Origin: Planctomycetota bacterium | GTDB taxonomy: Bacteria > Planctomycetota > Planctomycetia > Pirellulales > UBA1268 | Reading direction: 5' to 3' | Assembly: GCA_003669585.1 (NCBI GenBank) | Contig: QWOQ01000017.1 | Location: forward strand, 186,001 to 250,000 | Length of the DNA stretch: 64,000 nt | Part shown: one piece after another, positions 36,891 to 46,358 of the stretch | Layout of the letters: each line of letters starts with the position of its first letter | How positions within the stretch are numbered: the first letter of the stretch is position 1 | Position numbers and translations under genes: made by a program | The notes under the pieces: generated by a model | Told to the model about the DNA's origin: nothing | The model's input: the letters and a program-made list of their open reading frames with translations, nothing else | Database searches by the model: none

Positions 36891-37102
36891 GCGGACGCTG
36901 TTTCCTGTGCGACGGCAGGGTCTTCGGAACCCTCAAAAGCGGTCTGCGCTGCAGGTGCAACGATGGGTTTAGAACGCCGAATGTCACCGAGACGGTTTGG
37001 CGCAGGGGCGATCACACGCGAGAATCGTATCGTTGCGATTTTCTTTCTTGTCTGCGAAGAAAAAGGCTCGGTACTTTCTTCGCCATACAAATCTTTGACG
37101 AC

Positions 37103-39295
37103 ATGCCGCCTCCTATCCGTTTTGTGTTTGTACTTCACGATCATCAACCGGTCGGAAATTTTGACGGCGTATTTGAAGCGGCCTATCGCGACAGCTACCT
37201 GCCCATGCTTGAAGCCTTAGAACGCCATCCGACCATTCGAATCGGCCTGCATACGAGTGGATCGCTGGCAGAGTGGTTTGATGCAAATCACCCGTCTTAT
37301 CTCGATCGCCTCGCGCGCCTTGCCGCTGTTGGTCAGATCGAAATTATTGGAGGCGCGTTCTACGAGCCGGTGCTTGCAATGCTTCCCTCTCGAGATCGCA
37401 TCGGGCAGATTCGCCGCTATACCCATTGGCTTGAAAATCGGCTCTCGACAAAGGTCTCTGGAATGTGGGTTGCCGAGCGTGTTTGGGATCCCGGAATGAC
37501 TCGGGATTTGGCTGCGGCTGGTATGCAGTGGACGATCCTCGACGATTTTCACTTTAAGGCCACCGGGATTGAGGAGTCGCAACTCGACGGATACTGGCTC
37601 ACTGAGGGAGATGGTTCTTTGATTGCGGTCTTCCCGGTGAGTGAACACCTTCGCTATGTCATTCCATTCGGTGCGCCGCAAGCCACGATCGATCATCTTG
37701 GAATGATTGCCTCCCGACGCAGCGGTGCTTGTGCAGTTTTTGGAGACGATGGCGAAAAGTTCGGAGTCTGGCCCGAAACTCACCGCGCGGTCTTTGAGGA
37801 AGGCTGGTTGGAAACGTTCTTTGGATTGCTGGAAGCAAATCGTGACTGGATTCAGATGAGTCTGCCTTCTGAAGTGGTGCGCGATCAGCCGCCACTCGGC
37901 ACGCTCTGGCTTCCTGAGTGCAGTTATCGAGAAATGACACAGTGGGTGCTGCCTCCTGCAGAATCAGCCGCGTGCGCTTTGGCCCGTAAGATCGCTGATT
38001 CCGATCCGCGACTGGCTGGCACATCGAAATTTGTACGCGGTGGCAGTTGGCGGAACTTTCGATTGCGTTATCCGGAAGCAAACGAAATGTATGCTCGCAT
38101 GATGGTGGTGAGTGATCGACTTGAACTTCTCCGTCGCAGTGAAGAAGAGGTTGAACCAGAGGCCTTTGAAGAGGCGGTTGCGTCTCTCTATCGTGCACAG
38201 TGCAACTGTGCTTACTGGCACGGTGCCTTTGGCGGAATCTATCTCCCTCATTTGCGAAACGCCATCTACCGGGAACTCATTCGTGCCGACGCAGCCGCCG
38301 ACGCGGCGACTGGCCGGACAGGGACGTGGATCGATGCCACGACCTCTGATTTCGACTTTGACGGTCGTCCGGAAGTGCGTCTTTTTAATGAATCTCTCGA
38401 TGTGTGGATTGCACCGGCTCGTGGCGGTCTTCTCTACGAACTCGATATGCGAAGCACTTCCCATAATCTCTTGGCCACACTCGATCGCCGACCAGAGGCT
38501 TATCATGCGCAGGTTCTGGCTGGCCCGGGCGGGGCTGGGGGCAGCGTGGTGGATGAGTCGCAACCGGCTCGGTTCAAGCAGGAGGGATTGGAACACCGCA
38601 TTCGCTACGATGCGTCGCGTCGCAAGAGCCTCGTCGACCACTTCTGGGATCTCGATACTCACGCATCTACCGTCGCAGATGGTTTGGCGACAGAGCGAGG
38701 AGATTTTGCGCACGGTGCGTACGAGGCGAAAGTGCGTCGCAATCCTGAACGAATTCAGGTGGTGCTCTCGCGTGAAGGAAATGTCTGGGGCATTCCACTA
38801 CGGCTCTCGAAGGCGATCACCTTGGAAGCTGGCTCAAGTATTTTGGAAATCGCCTACCGTCTTGAAGGATTGCCGCATGATTTTCGCCAGCATCTAGCAA
38901 TTGAGTTTTCATTTGCTGGTATGCCCTCGCGAGCCGAGGGGCGTTTTTTCTATCAGGCAGGCGATACCGAACGTCGCAATCTTGGTGAACTCGGCAGCTC
39001 TCTCGATCTCTGTGATGTCGTGCAGATCGGGTTGATTGATGGGTGGCTGGGAATCGATGCGAGCCTCGCTTTTTCTCGCCCTACTGGTCTCTGGGCATTT
39101 CCCATTGAATCGGTGAGCCAGTCCGAAGGGGGCTTTGAATTAGTTCATCAGTCTGTGTCGGTGATGCCTCATTGGGTGGTTGAACCCGAATCGGATGGCT
39201 CGTGGAATGTTAATATGCGACTGTCGCTGGTTGACATGTCGGCCACGCATCGTGTGCGGTCTGCAACCGCACAATCAATCGCTTCGCAAAAGTGA
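37103..39295 (+). CDS. GH57 alpha-amylase / 4-alpha-glucanotransferase
   Basis: This 730-residue enzyme opens with FVLHDHQPVGNFDGVFE, the first GH57 motif. The next motifs are EIIGGAFYEPVL, GMWVAERVWDP with the nucleophile Glu near residue 125, and TILDDFHF with the acid/base Asp near 147. The C-terminal half corresponds to the DUF1925/DUF1926 beta-sandwich found in 4-alpha-glucanotransferases and amylases. It cleaves or transfers alpha-1,4-glucans in the cytoplasm. The frame extends upstream to 36830, but the ATG at 37103 matches the family start. Confidence 0.9.
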   Translation: MPPPIRFVFVLHDHQPVGNFDGVFEAAYRDSYLPMLEALERHPTIRIGLHTSGSLAEWFDANHPSYLDRLARLAAVGQIEIIGGAFYEPVLAMLPSRDRIGQIRRYTHWLENRLSTKVSGMWVAERVWDPGMTRDLAAAGMQWTILDDFHFKATGIEESQLDGYWLTEGDGSLIAVFPVSEHLRYVIPFGAPQATIDHLGMIASRRSGACAVFGDDGEKFGVWPETHRAVFEEGWLETFFGLLEANRDWIQMSLPSEVVRDQPPLGTLWLPECSYREMTQWVLPPAESAACALARKIADSDPRLAGTSKFVRGGSWRNFRLRYPEANEMYARMMVVSDRLELLRRSEEEVEPEAFEEAVASLYRAQCNCAYWHGAFGGIYLPHLRNAIYRELIRADAAADAATGRTGTWIDATTSDFDFDGRPEVRLFNESLDVWIAPARGGLLYELDMRSTSHNLLATLDRRPEAYHAQVLAGPGGAGGSVVDESQPARFKQEGLEHRIRYDASRRKSLVDHFWDLDTHASTVADGLATERGDFAHGAYEAKVRRNPERIQVVLSREGNVWGIPLRLSKAITLEAGSSILEIAYRLEGLPHDFRQHLAIEFSFAGMPSRAEGRFFYQAGDTERRNLGELGSSLDLCDVVQIGLIDGWLGIDASLAFSRPTGLWAFPIESVSQSEGGFELVHQSVSVMPHWVVEPESDGSWNVNMRLSLVDMSATHRVRSATAQSIASQK

Positions 39296-39355
39296 TGCCT
39301 TCAAGATTTTTGTTGGCCTTGAGAAAATTACTCGTCTCACAAATCGTCTGTGCGT

Positions 39356-40066
39356 TCATTTTATGCACGATGGATTGCATTGTGCGATTTCTTGCCAATC
39401 GAGTAGTGGATGTTCTCGTAGTTTTCCATATTCCAACACCGCGATAGGAATCGAACCTAAACGCTGCGCAAGATCGGTGGCGTTGGTGCTTGTAGACTGA
39501 TCGGGTGATTCATCAACACGTGAAAGAATGACGGCGGCTACATCGAGCCCCACCGATCGGGCTGCGATGATCATTCCCAACGTGCGACCGACACAGCCGA
39601 GCCTGTCCCTATCGACCAATACAATTGCGTACCCGAAATCGCGGGCAAGGTCTGACACAAGCGTGTTTTTTGCCAGCGGTGAAAAGAGTCCTCCCGCGCC
39701 TTCGACAATCACAACATCACTCGATGTTCGCCAGACATTGATGCCACTGCGAAGCAATGTCTCGTCAATCTGTTTCCCTTCAGCCTCTGCAGCTCTTTGC
39801 GGAGAAAGAGGCGCACCAAAAGACTGTGGACAGACTCGTTCAAGCACTTCTTTCCTTTTTGAAGCGGAAAGAAGTGCACTGGCATCGCTGACTTGATCGC
39901 TGGAAATAATTCCGGTCGCCACCGGCTTATAGACACCCACTCGCAACCCGCCGGCGACGAGTGAACGCACAATCGCTACCGCGACGGTGGTCTTCCCAAC
40001 ATCGGTATCGGTCCCTGCAATCAAAAGTCCTGGACCAGCAGAGGCGTACGATTCTTTGTGATTCAT
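39356..40066 (-). CDS. bioD: Dethiobiotin synthetase BioD
   Basis: BioD makes dethiobiotin from diaminopelargonate, CO2 and ATP. The P-loop is GTDTDVGKTT near residue 18, with KPVATG after the second strand, and VEGAGGLFSPL is the conserved active-site loop. The length of 236 residues is usual. No other bio gene is in the window. It converges on the GH57 gene with 60 bases between. Confidence 0.92.
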   Translation of the reverse strand: MNHKESYASAGPGLLIAGTDTDVGKTTVAVAIVRSLVAGGLRVGVYKPVATGIISSDQVSDASALLSASKRKEVLERVCPQSFGAPLSPQRAAEAEGKQIDETLLRSGINVWRTSSDVVIVEGAGGLFSPLAKNTLVSDLARDFGYAIVLVDRDRLGCVGRTLGMIIAARSVGLDVAAVILSRVDESPDQSTSTNATDLAQRLGSIPIAVLEYGKLREHPLLDWQEIAQCNPSCIK

Positions 40067-40244
40067 TGACCCACCGTTGATTGATTCGCGCTAAAAATCG
40101 GCAAGCTCTGGTGATTACTCAATCGAATTTGCTCACACGTTTCAGTCGTTCTACACTTTAAAGAAAATGCTTTTGAGACTCGTTCTCATTTTCTCCTGTG
40201 CTGATTCTTGTAGCTGCTTTGGTTCCCTCTGAAAATTGCTCCCT

Positions 40245-40472
40245 ATGCACGAACTCTCGCTCCTCAAAAAGGGCTCCGCTGGACGCGTGGTGCGGATCCA
40301 TGGCACCGACTCGATCTCGATGCGATTATTGGAGATGGGTCTCACTCCGGGTGTGTCTGTCAAAATGATTGGGGCTGCGCTTCTGGGCGATCCTCTGGAA
40401 ATTGAACTGCGGGGATACCATCTCTCCGTTCGAAAATCCGAAGCTTCACGAGTCGAGGTGGCTGGTTCCTGA
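40245..40472 (+). CDS. feoA: Ferrous iron transport protein FeoA
   Basis: This small cytoplasmic SH3-like protein of 75 residues supports FeoB. It shows the family pattern RLLEMGLTPGVSVKMI, then GDPLEIELRGYHLSVRKSEA. The frame begins at a TTG at 40236, but the ATG at 40245 fits the usual start. feoB starts 43 bases after its stop, so the two form a feoAB operon. Confidence 0.9.
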   Translation: MHELSLLKKGSAGRVVRIHGTDSISMRLLEMGLTPGVSVKMIGAALLGDPLEIELRGYHLSVRKSEASRVEVAGS

Positions 40473-40515
40473 ATCGTTCTGGCCTCTCTACTCAATTTTT
40501 GGAGCTTCTTTCGTT

Positions 40516-42597
40516 ATGTCGACGCGTCCGTTTACTACGGTGCTTCTGGGAAATCCAAACACCGGGAAGAGCACGCTCTTTTCGGCACTCGTCGGCATGC
40601 CAACGCGTGTTGGAAATTATCCTGGCGTGACGGTTGAAGAAAAAATTGGGCGATATACACACCGCGAAATCCCAATCGATTTGATTGACTTGCCAGGCAC
40701 ATACAGTCTTTCACCCAAAAGCCCCGATGAAACAGTTACTGTCAACGTACTTTTTGGACGAGTGCCGAGAATCCCCTCGCCCGACTGCGTCGTGATCGTG
40801 GCAGATGCCACGAATCTAGAACGCAACCTCTATCTTGCAAGCTACGTTCTCGAACTTGGATTGCCAACCGTGATCGCACTGACGCTTTGTGACGCGGCTG
40901 AGAAAAAATGGATTTCAATCGATGCTGATGAACTTTCTCGGCGTTTGGGTTGTGCGGTCGTGCCAGTGGTTGCAACAACCCGACAGGGTATTGCAACCCT
41001 GCGTGAGATGATTACCGATGCGCCACATTTCCCACGTCGGAATAAAATCAATATTGAACAACATCTGGCAGCAGTCGATTCAATTCACGAACCAGCAGTT
41101 CGCGAAGCAATTGCTCGATACGCATGGATTGAAAATATTCTTGATGGGGTCGTTTCTAAACATCCATCGACAACACGTTCCTTTGACGAACAGATCGACG
41201 CGGCCCTCACGCATCGACTGTGGGGCACTTTGTTTTTCATCCTGACAATGCTTTTCGTTTTCACATCCATTTTTTGGGTGGCAACGCCGCTCATGGAGTT
41301 GATGGCCTTTGGAGTCGACACGATCGGCGTGTGGCTAGGGTCCATTCTGCCGCAGGGAGCTGTTCGCTCGCTTGTGATCGATGGCATGATCGCCGGCGTG
41401 GGAGGTGTCGTCGTCTTTCTTCCACAAATCGCGATGCTCTTCTTTTTTATCGCGATGCTCGAAGGGTGCGGGTATCTTTCGCGAGCGGCTTTTTTAATGG
41501 ATCGGCTGCTTGTTGGCGTGGGTTTAAGTGGAAAATCGTTCATCCCTCTCCTGTCGAGTTTTGCCTGCGCGATTCCCGGGATTATGGCTGCACGAACGAT
41601 TGAAAATCGACGAGACCGTCTGCTCACGATTCTTGTCGCACCCTTAATGAGCTGTTCGGCAAGGCTGCCTGTGTATCTCTTGCTCACCGGGGCATTTGTA
41701 CCCAACGTACCGGTGGGCGTGCTGTGGCTGCGACTGCCGGCGATTGTGCTTCTCTCGATGTACGCTGTTGGGGTGATCGTGGCAGCAACCGTGGCCTTCG
41801 TACTTTCTCGCACTGTCTTTGTCGGGATTCCACAGCCGTTTGTGATGGAGTTACCTCGATGGCGATGGCCGCAAGCTGCCGTTGTGCTGCAACGTTCTTA
41901 CGAAGCATCGGTATCTTTTTTACAAAATGCCGGCACCTTGATTGTCGCAGTCAGCATCGTTGTCTGGGCATTGTCGAACTATCCTTTTGATGAACAAGCC
42001 ATTGAAGCTGAGATATCGCACCATCGCATCGCTTTGAAAACGCAACTTGAATCGCTTCGCGCCGCTGGTCAGGAAACATCACAGACGGCGATGGAACTTA
42101 CAGAGATCCTCGCAGCAATGGAGACCCCCGAAGGAATTCGTGCTGCACAAAAAGGAGCCCTGCAGCGACAAAGCTTTCTTGGGCGCACCGGTCGGCTGAT
42201 CGAGCCGCTCGTTCAGCCGCTGGGATGGGACTGGAGAATTGGCTGTGCAGCGATTGCCAGCTTTCCAGCCCGCGAGGTTGTCCTTGGAACGCTTGGAGTG
42301 ATTTACAATGTAGGCGATGTCGATTTGAGCAAGAAACCAGGGGAAAACGCCTTGGTGCGTCGACTGCGGGCGGCGACATGGGATGGCACCAATCGAAAAG
42401 TATTCACGCTGCCAGTAGCACTTTCGATCATGGTTTTTTTTGCTCTGTGCGCACAGTGCGCAAGCACCCTTGTCATCATCGGCCGCGAAACAGGAAGCTG
42501 GATCTGGCCTGTTATAACCTTCACTTACATGACGACATTGGCCTGGCTGGGAGCATTCGCAACCTATCAGATTGGGACTTGGTTCATGGGGGCTTAA
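40516..42597 (+). CDS. feoB: Ferrous iron transporter FeoB with altered G4 motif
   Basis: FeoB is the inner-membrane Fe2+ permease with an N-terminal G-protein domain. G1 is GNPNTGKS (12-19) and G3 is DLPG (58-61). The G4 motif, normally NxxD, reads TLCD (123-126), losing the Asn that contacts guanine. Two Gate domains follow with many helices (KSFIPLLSSFACAIPGI is the first Gate motif). A hydrophilic insertion rich in Glu and Gln lies near 500-560. The 693 residues are slightly shorter than E. coli FeoB (773). The ATG has GGAG 11 bases upstream. Confidence 0.92.
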   Translation: MSTRPFTTVLLGNPNTGKSTLFSALVGMPTRVGNYPGVTVEEKIGRYTHREIPIDLIDLPGTYSLSPKSPDETVTVNVLFGRVPRIPSPDCVVIVADATNLERNLYLASYVLELGLPTVIALTLCDAAEKKWISIDADELSRRLGCAVVPVVATTRQGIATLREMITDAPHFPRRNKINIEQHLAAVDSIHEPAVREAIARYAWIENILDGVVSKHPSTTRSFDEQIDAALTHRLWGTLFFILTMLFVFTSIFWVATPLMELMAFGVDTIGVWLGSILPQGAVRSLVIDGMIAGVGGVVVFLPQIAMLFFFIAMLEGCGYLSRAAFLMDRLLVGVGLSGKSFIPLLSSFACAIPGIMAARTIENRRDRLLTILVAPLMSCSARLPVYLLLTGAFVPNVPVGVLWLRLPAIVLLSMYAVGVIVAATVAFVLSRTVFVGIPQPFVMELPRWRWPQAAVVLQRSYEASVSFLQNAGTLIVAVSIVVWALSNYPFDEQAIEAEISHHRIALKTQLESLRAAGQETSQTAMELTEILAAMETPEGIRAAQKGALQRQSFLGRTGRLIEPLVQPLGWDWRIGCAAIASFPAREVVLGTLGVIYNVGDVDLSKKPGENALVRRLRAATWDGTNRKVFTLPVALSIMVFFALCAQCASTLVIIGRETGSWIWPVITFTYMTTLAWLGAFATYQIGTWFMGA

Positions 42598-42601
42598 CGA
42601 G

Positions 42602-42814
42602 ATGTTTCCGACGCTTCAAGATTGTATTGCCATGATGATCACCATGGCTGCGTGCGTGTGGCTGATCCGTTCGCTCACAAACCGTTTTTTTGCCCCACCG
42701 TGCCAGCCGCCTCGCGATTCCAGCGGACCGACTGGCAGCGATGGTTTTGTATCGGTAGACAAAATTTTCTTCACGGCTCGTTCCGATCAACACGAAACAA
42801 AAAAGCCGGGCTGA
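42602..42814 (+). CDS. Small single-helix membrane protein following feoB
   Basis: This 70-residue protein starts four bases after the feoB stop. It has one hydrophobic helix (CIAMMITMAACVWLI) and a polar tail with CQPP and several Ser and Gly. Small single-helix proteins often follow feoB as FeoB-associated partners, but the Cys-rich cluster of the known family is not present. The 3' end overlaps the minus-strand groL terminator hairpin. Confidence 0.6.
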   Translation: MFPTLQDCIAMMITMAACVWLIRSLTNRFFAPPCQPPRDSSGPTGSDGFVSVDKIFFTARSDQHETKKPG

Positions 42815-42832
42815 CCTTGCGGTCAACCCGGC
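42799..42832 (-). terminator. Strong intrinsic terminator of the groS-groL operon
   Basis: Read on the minus strand, a 12-bp stem GCCGGGTTGACC / GGTCAGCCCGGC, with one G-U pair and a GCAA tetraloop, is followed directly by TTTTTT. It lies about 50 bases beyond the groL stop. On the plus strand the stem has a C-A mismatch and no T-run, so it acts in one direction. Confidence 0.92.
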
Positions 42833-42881
42833 CTTCAATGTTTTCAAAACTCTACTCGCGACAAAACGCTTGACGTTTTGA

Positions 42882-44510
42882 TCAATACATATCGTAGTCG
42901 CCGCCGTGACCAGCGCCACCACCCTTGGGCTTGTGATCCTTCGGCTTCTCAGCAATCAGCGCATCGCTTGTAAGCAGCAGCGTCGAGACGCTTGTTGCAT
43001 TTTGAAGTGCTGTACGAGTGACCTTCGTTGGATCAATGACGCCCGACTTCACAAGGTCTTCGTACTTATTGGTTGCAGCGTTGTAGCCGTAGTTGCCAAT
43101 ACCTTCAAGAACCTTTTCGCAGACAATCGAACCGTCCTGACCGGCATTTGAGGCAATCATGGTAAGCGGTGCCCGAGCTGCCCGAACGACAATGTTGAAG
43201 CCTACAGCCTCATCTTCCGAGAGCCCCTTTGATTTTACCTGAGAAGCAGCCCGCAGCAGCGCTACGCCACCACCAGGAAGAATGCCCTCTTCGACAGCTG
43301 CTCTTGTTGCATGCAAAGCATCTTCGACGCGAGCCTTCTTTTCTTTCATTTCACTTTCCGTCGCGGCACCCACATTGATCTTTGCCACGCCACCAGCAAG
43401 CTTTGCCAGACGTTCCTCAAGTTTCTCTCGATCGTAATCACTTGTGGAATTTTCGATCTCGCGGCGAATCTGATCGATCCGAGCTTTAATCTCGGCGCTC
43501 TTTCCAGCTCCCTCGATAATCGTGGTGTTGTCTTTGTCGACGATCACCTTTTTGCCACGGCCAAGCTCAGCAAGACCCAGATTCTCAAGCTTCATGCCGA
43601 GGTTCTCGAACACCGGTGTTGCTCCGGTAAGAATCGCGATGTCCTCAAGCATTGCCTTGCGTCGGTCGCCATAGCCTGGGGCCTTTACGGCACAGACCTG
43701 AAACGTTCCACGAAGACGATTGATCACAAGCGTGGCAAGTGCCTCGCCGTCGACCTCTTCACAGACGATCAACAGCGGCTTTCCGGCGTTCACAACAGCC
43801 TCGAGCAATGGCACAATGTCTTTGACGCTTGAAATCTTTTTCTCAAATACAAGGATGTAGCAGTCCTCAAGAACGCACTGCATCTGTTGAGGGTTTGTGA
43901 CGAAATAGGGAGAAAGGTATCCACGATCGAACTGCATTCCCTCAACCCACTCAACTTCAGTTTTGAGACTCTTGCCTTCGTCGACTGTGATCACGCCGTC
44001 CTTGCCAACCTTACCCATGGCCTCGGCGAGAAGTTCGCCAATCTCCATGTCGTTGTTGGCCGCTATAGAGGCGACCTGTGCCATTTCCTTTTTGCTCTTA
44101 ATGGGAATTGACATTTCCTTGAGCTTGATGGTGATCTGCTCCACCGCCTTCTCAATGCCAGCTTTCATCTGAACAGGGTTCACACCCGAAACAACGGCTC
44201 GCAGGCCCTCGTTAAAGACAGCTTCGGCAAGCACAGTCGCCGTGGTTGTGCCGTCACCGGCAACATCACTGGTCTTACTGGCAACCTCACGAACCATTCT
44301 CGCGCCCATGTTTTCATAGACGTCCTCAAGGTCGATCTCTTTTGCAACCGTTACGCCGTCCTTGGTCACTGTTGGTGAACCAAAGCTCTTTTGAAGAATG
44401 ACATTTCGACCCTTCGGTCCAAGTGTCACTTTCACGGCACGGGCTAGTTTCGCGATCCCTCGACGCATTGCCTCGCGTGCTTCCTGATCAAATGCCATCA
44501 TCTTGGACAT
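42882..44510 (-). CDS. groL: Chaperonin GroEL
   Basis: This 60-kDa chaperonin of 542 residues has the ATP site [13 protein letters not shown], the GroEL signature segment around [16 protein letters not shown] and the start [17 protein letters not shown]. The C-terminal tail is [13 protein letters not shown] and not the usual GGM repeat, as in many planctomycete GroELs. groS lies 101 bases upstream. I find no CIRCE element before either gene, so heat regulation by HrcA is not shown. A strong terminator follows. Confidence 0.97.
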   Translation of the reverse strand: MSKMMAFDQEAREAMRRGIAKLARAVKVTLGPKGRNVILQKSFGSPTVTKDGVTVAKEIDLEDVYENMGARMVREVASKTSDVAGDGTTTATVLAEAVFNEGLRAVVSGVNPVQMKAGIEKAVEQITIKLKEMSIPIKSKKEMAQVASIAANNDMEIGELLAEAMGKVGKDGVITVDEGKSLKTEVEWVEGMQFDRGYLSPYFVTNPQQMQCVLEDCYILVFEKKISSVKDIVPLLEAVVNAGKPLLIVCEEVDGEALATLVINRLRGTFQVCAVKAPGYGDRRKAMLEDIAILTGATPVFENLGMKLENLGLAELGRGKKVIVDKDNTTIIEGAGKSAEIKARIDQIRREIENSTSDYDREKLEERLAKLAGGVAKINVGAATESEMKEKKARVEDALHATRAAVEEGILPGGGVALLRAASQVKSKGLSEDEAVGFNIVVRAARAPLTMIASNAGQDGSIVCEKVLEGIGNYGYNAATNKYEDLVKSGVIDPTKVTRTALQNATSVSTLLLTSDALIAEKPKDHKPKGGGAGHGGDYDMY

Positions 44511-44611
44511 AAACAGAACTCCTCAAGAGTGAAAACTGCTGTGATTCAATCGAACTCTAATTTTCGTATGACTTTGGATTCGGCCCATTCAATCGAAATG
44601 CCTGACCTCGA

Positions 44612-44935
44612 TCAGCCGAGTACCGCAAGAATGTCATCCTCTCGCATCAAAAGCAGTTCGGTGTCTCCGACTTTGAACTGTTCGCCGGCGTAACTTAGAA
44701 AGACCACTCGGTCTCCCGGCTTCACCTGCAGGGCATGACGTATACCCATGTCACTGATTCGACCATCGCCAATGCTCACGACTGTGCCCCGAGCAGGTTT
44801 ATCTTTGGCCGAATCGGGCAACAGAATTCCGCCAGCGGTCTTCTGTTCGCTTTCTTCTCGCTCTATGACGACGCGGTCGCCAAGCGGAACCAGACTCGAG
44901 GACTTCTTCTTTGTTTTGTTTGCGGTTACCGACAT
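44612..44935 (-). CDS. groS: Co-chaperonin GroES
   Basis: This 10-kDa co-chaperonin of 107 residues has [23 protein letters not shown] (here read in two parts, PLGDRVVI and [10 protein letters not shown]), the mobile loop [12 protein letters not shown], and [17 protein letters not shown]. An N-terminal Lys-rich extension is present. The ATG at 44935 has GAGGAG six bases upstream; the frame further upstream is not GroES-like. Confidence 0.95.
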   Translation of the reverse strand: MSVTANKTKKKSSSLVPLGDRVVIEREESEQKTAGGILLPDSAKDKPARGTVVSIGDGRISDMGIRHALQVKPGDRVVFLSYAGEQFKVGDTELLLMREDDILAVLG

Positions 44936-45611
44936 GGTCACTCCTCTAATAGCTTTTATGAACGATTGCTTCTCTAGAACTTTTTGGGGTTGACAACACC
45001 ACAGGTGAACCTGATCGATGCCACCACTGGGTCGACGGCCGCCAAGCCGCCTGCCAAACCGACGCTGTATGGTGACGGCCTTTGGAAGGGAAGCAACTGG
45101 CATGCCCAAGTCTCGGTCAACACCCGCTTCCGGCGTTCAAATCTTCGGATTGAAGCCCTCTGGAAGACCAGTGGCTCTTTTTCAGGATGCGATGTGTATT
45201 GCTTGCGATTCAGAGTACTTATGGAAGTCAAGAAGATTCGAAAAAGTCTTTTTTACGGTTTTTAAAAGCACTCTCCGTATAAAAATGTTGGCGGCTCTTG
45301 ACCCATTTTCCCACCGTGTCACCCTGCCAAACATGAGAACTGCTGCCAATGTGGCAAACGCCCAAAACACTCACAACCGATTTATTTCTTCGCCATTCGC
45401 CCTCGCGACGTTACAGGTGACTTGCCTACTCACAACGATTCTTCAAAAACCTGGCGATGTTCCTGATGATCGTTTATTCCTATTTTTTGAACAGTTCGAG
45501 CACTGATAAAAATACGGGAAGAAGGCAAGACCTCCTTCATGTCTGTCGCCCACTGATTTTTTTGAATGATTCCCCCTGAGGTTAAAACGATCGGCTCGGT
45601 TCTAAAAATGT

Positions 45612-45657
45612 ATGCGAAAGCGGCATGAAAACCAGTTTTCATGCCGCTTCTCCGCAT
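45612..45657. terminator. Long perfect hairpin, possible bidirectional terminator or structured element
   Basis: A 14-bp perfect stem (AAGCGGCATGAAAA with its complement) closes on a CCAG loop. After a small internal loop, five further pairs (ATGCG/CGCAT) extend it. No T-run follows outside the stem in either direction, so classic termination is doubtful; the A/T pairs are next to the loop. It stands alone in non-coding DNA. Confidence 0.5.
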
Positions 45658-45741
45658 GTTCTTGGCAAATGGCATTCCATTCGACTACTCTATTTGGCAC
45701 ATGAGTCAGTTGAGAAAGTTCTGATTTTTTGATCTTCATGG

Positions 45742-45770
45742 ACATTACGTTCTGCGATGCAACGTAATGT
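45742..45770. promoter_or_regulatory. 10-bp perfect inverted repeat with nine-base spacer (CIRCE-like geometry)
   Basis: ACATTACGTT and AACGTAATGT are exact inverted complements separated by nine bases, 101 bases upstream of the STAS gene. The spacing is that of the HrcA operator CIRCE, but the sequence differs (CIRCE half-sites are TTAGCACTC/GAGTGCTAA). It probably is an operator for a dimeric regulator. Confidence 0.5.
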
Positions 45771-45871
45771 TCGAGTCGACTTCATTTCAAAAAATCTGTT
45801 TCTCAATTCATTTGAATCATCTAGAAATAATTTGTCTTTAAGAAATTAGAGTTCGGGAGAAATCGAGTTCC

Positions 45872-46225
45872 ATGTCAACTCAGCGACGTATATCTACTAC
45901 CAAGATCGGTGATGTCACGGTCGTAAAATTTGTGGACAAAAAAATTCTTGATGAAGCCAACATTCAGGAACTTGGTGTTGAACTTTTTGCACTCATCGAA
46001 CAGGAGAACAGGAAGAACGTTCTCCTCGATTTTTCAAACGTCGAGTTTCTCTCGAGCGCCGCGCTTGGAAAACTCATTACGCTCGATCGTAAGGCGAAGG
46101 CGGCCAAGGGGAAACTGAAGATGTGCAGCATTCGTGCTGAGATCTATGAGGTTTTCCAGATTACAAAGCTCAACAAAGTTTTTGATATCAAAAAAGACGA
46201 GGAAGAGGCTGTCGCCGCTTTCTAA
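45872..46225 (+). CDS. STAS-domain anti-anti-sigma factor-like protein
   Basis: This 117-residue protein is a single STAS domain of the SpoIIAA/RsbV type. Its strand-helix core has NVLLDFSNVEFLSSAALGKL with the phosphorylatable Ser at 61 or 62. It ends with a Lys/Glu-rich tail (DIKKDEEEAVAAF). It is expected to bind or release an anti-sigma kinase depending on Ser phosphorylation. The likely partner kinase gene starts 133 bases downstream on the same strand. Confidence 0.88.
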   Translation: MSTQRRISTTKIGDVTVVKFVDKKILDEANIQELGVELFALIEQENRKNVLLDFSNVEFLSSAALGKLITLDRKAKAAKGKLKMCSIRAEIYEVFQITKLNKVFDIKKDEEEAVAAF

Positions 46226-46237
46226 TTTCCTTTGCTT

Positions 46238-46271
46238 GGGGAATGCCCCACAAAAGGGGTTCTCTTTTTCT
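46238..46271 (+). terminator. Weak intrinsic terminator after the STAS gene
   Basis: CCCC and GGGG (46246-46249 and 46256-46259) form a short stem with an ACAAAA loop, followed by TTCTCTTTTTC. An upstream GGGG at 46238-46241 could pair with the same CCCC, so two alternative hairpins are possible. The stem is short, so termination may be partial. Confidence 0.45.
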
Positions 46272-46358
46272 TGCAGAAGGCAAAAAGTTCAATCATCCTG
46301 TTTCTTGTAAGTTCTGTTTTGGCGGTTAGGGTATCACTCCTTTCAATCGGCTTGAGAC

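Larger units (their letters stand above)
44936..45871. other. 936-base region between groS and the STAS gene without a recognised gene
   Basis: No frame here has a start, ribosome site and plausible product. The part near 45000-45130 has short complementary ends (GGGTTGAC and GTCAACACCC) and could be structured, but it matches no RNA family I can identify. At 45612-45657 lies a long hairpin and at 45742-45770 a perfect inverted repeat, annotated separately. Confidence 0.45.

Noticed and set aside
36830..37102. N-terminal extension of the GH57 frame
   Set aside because: It is Cys/Arg-rich, unlike GH57, and overlaps the end of the GalT-like gene; the ATG at 37103 fits the family start.
44511..44611. 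CIRCE element in the groS-groL spacer or upstream of groS
   Set aside because: No TTAGCACTC/GAGTGCTAA pair or close variant was found.
45060..45110. SRP RNA-like segment (TTTGGAAGGGAAGCAAC)
   Set aside because: It resembles the GGAAGGAAGCAG core, but the tetraloop stem does not form and the opposite CAGG strand is missing.
45018..45506. 162-residue plus-strand frame upstream of the STAS gene
   Set aside because: Low-complexity Arg/Ser-rich start, no ribosome site and no motif; probably chance.
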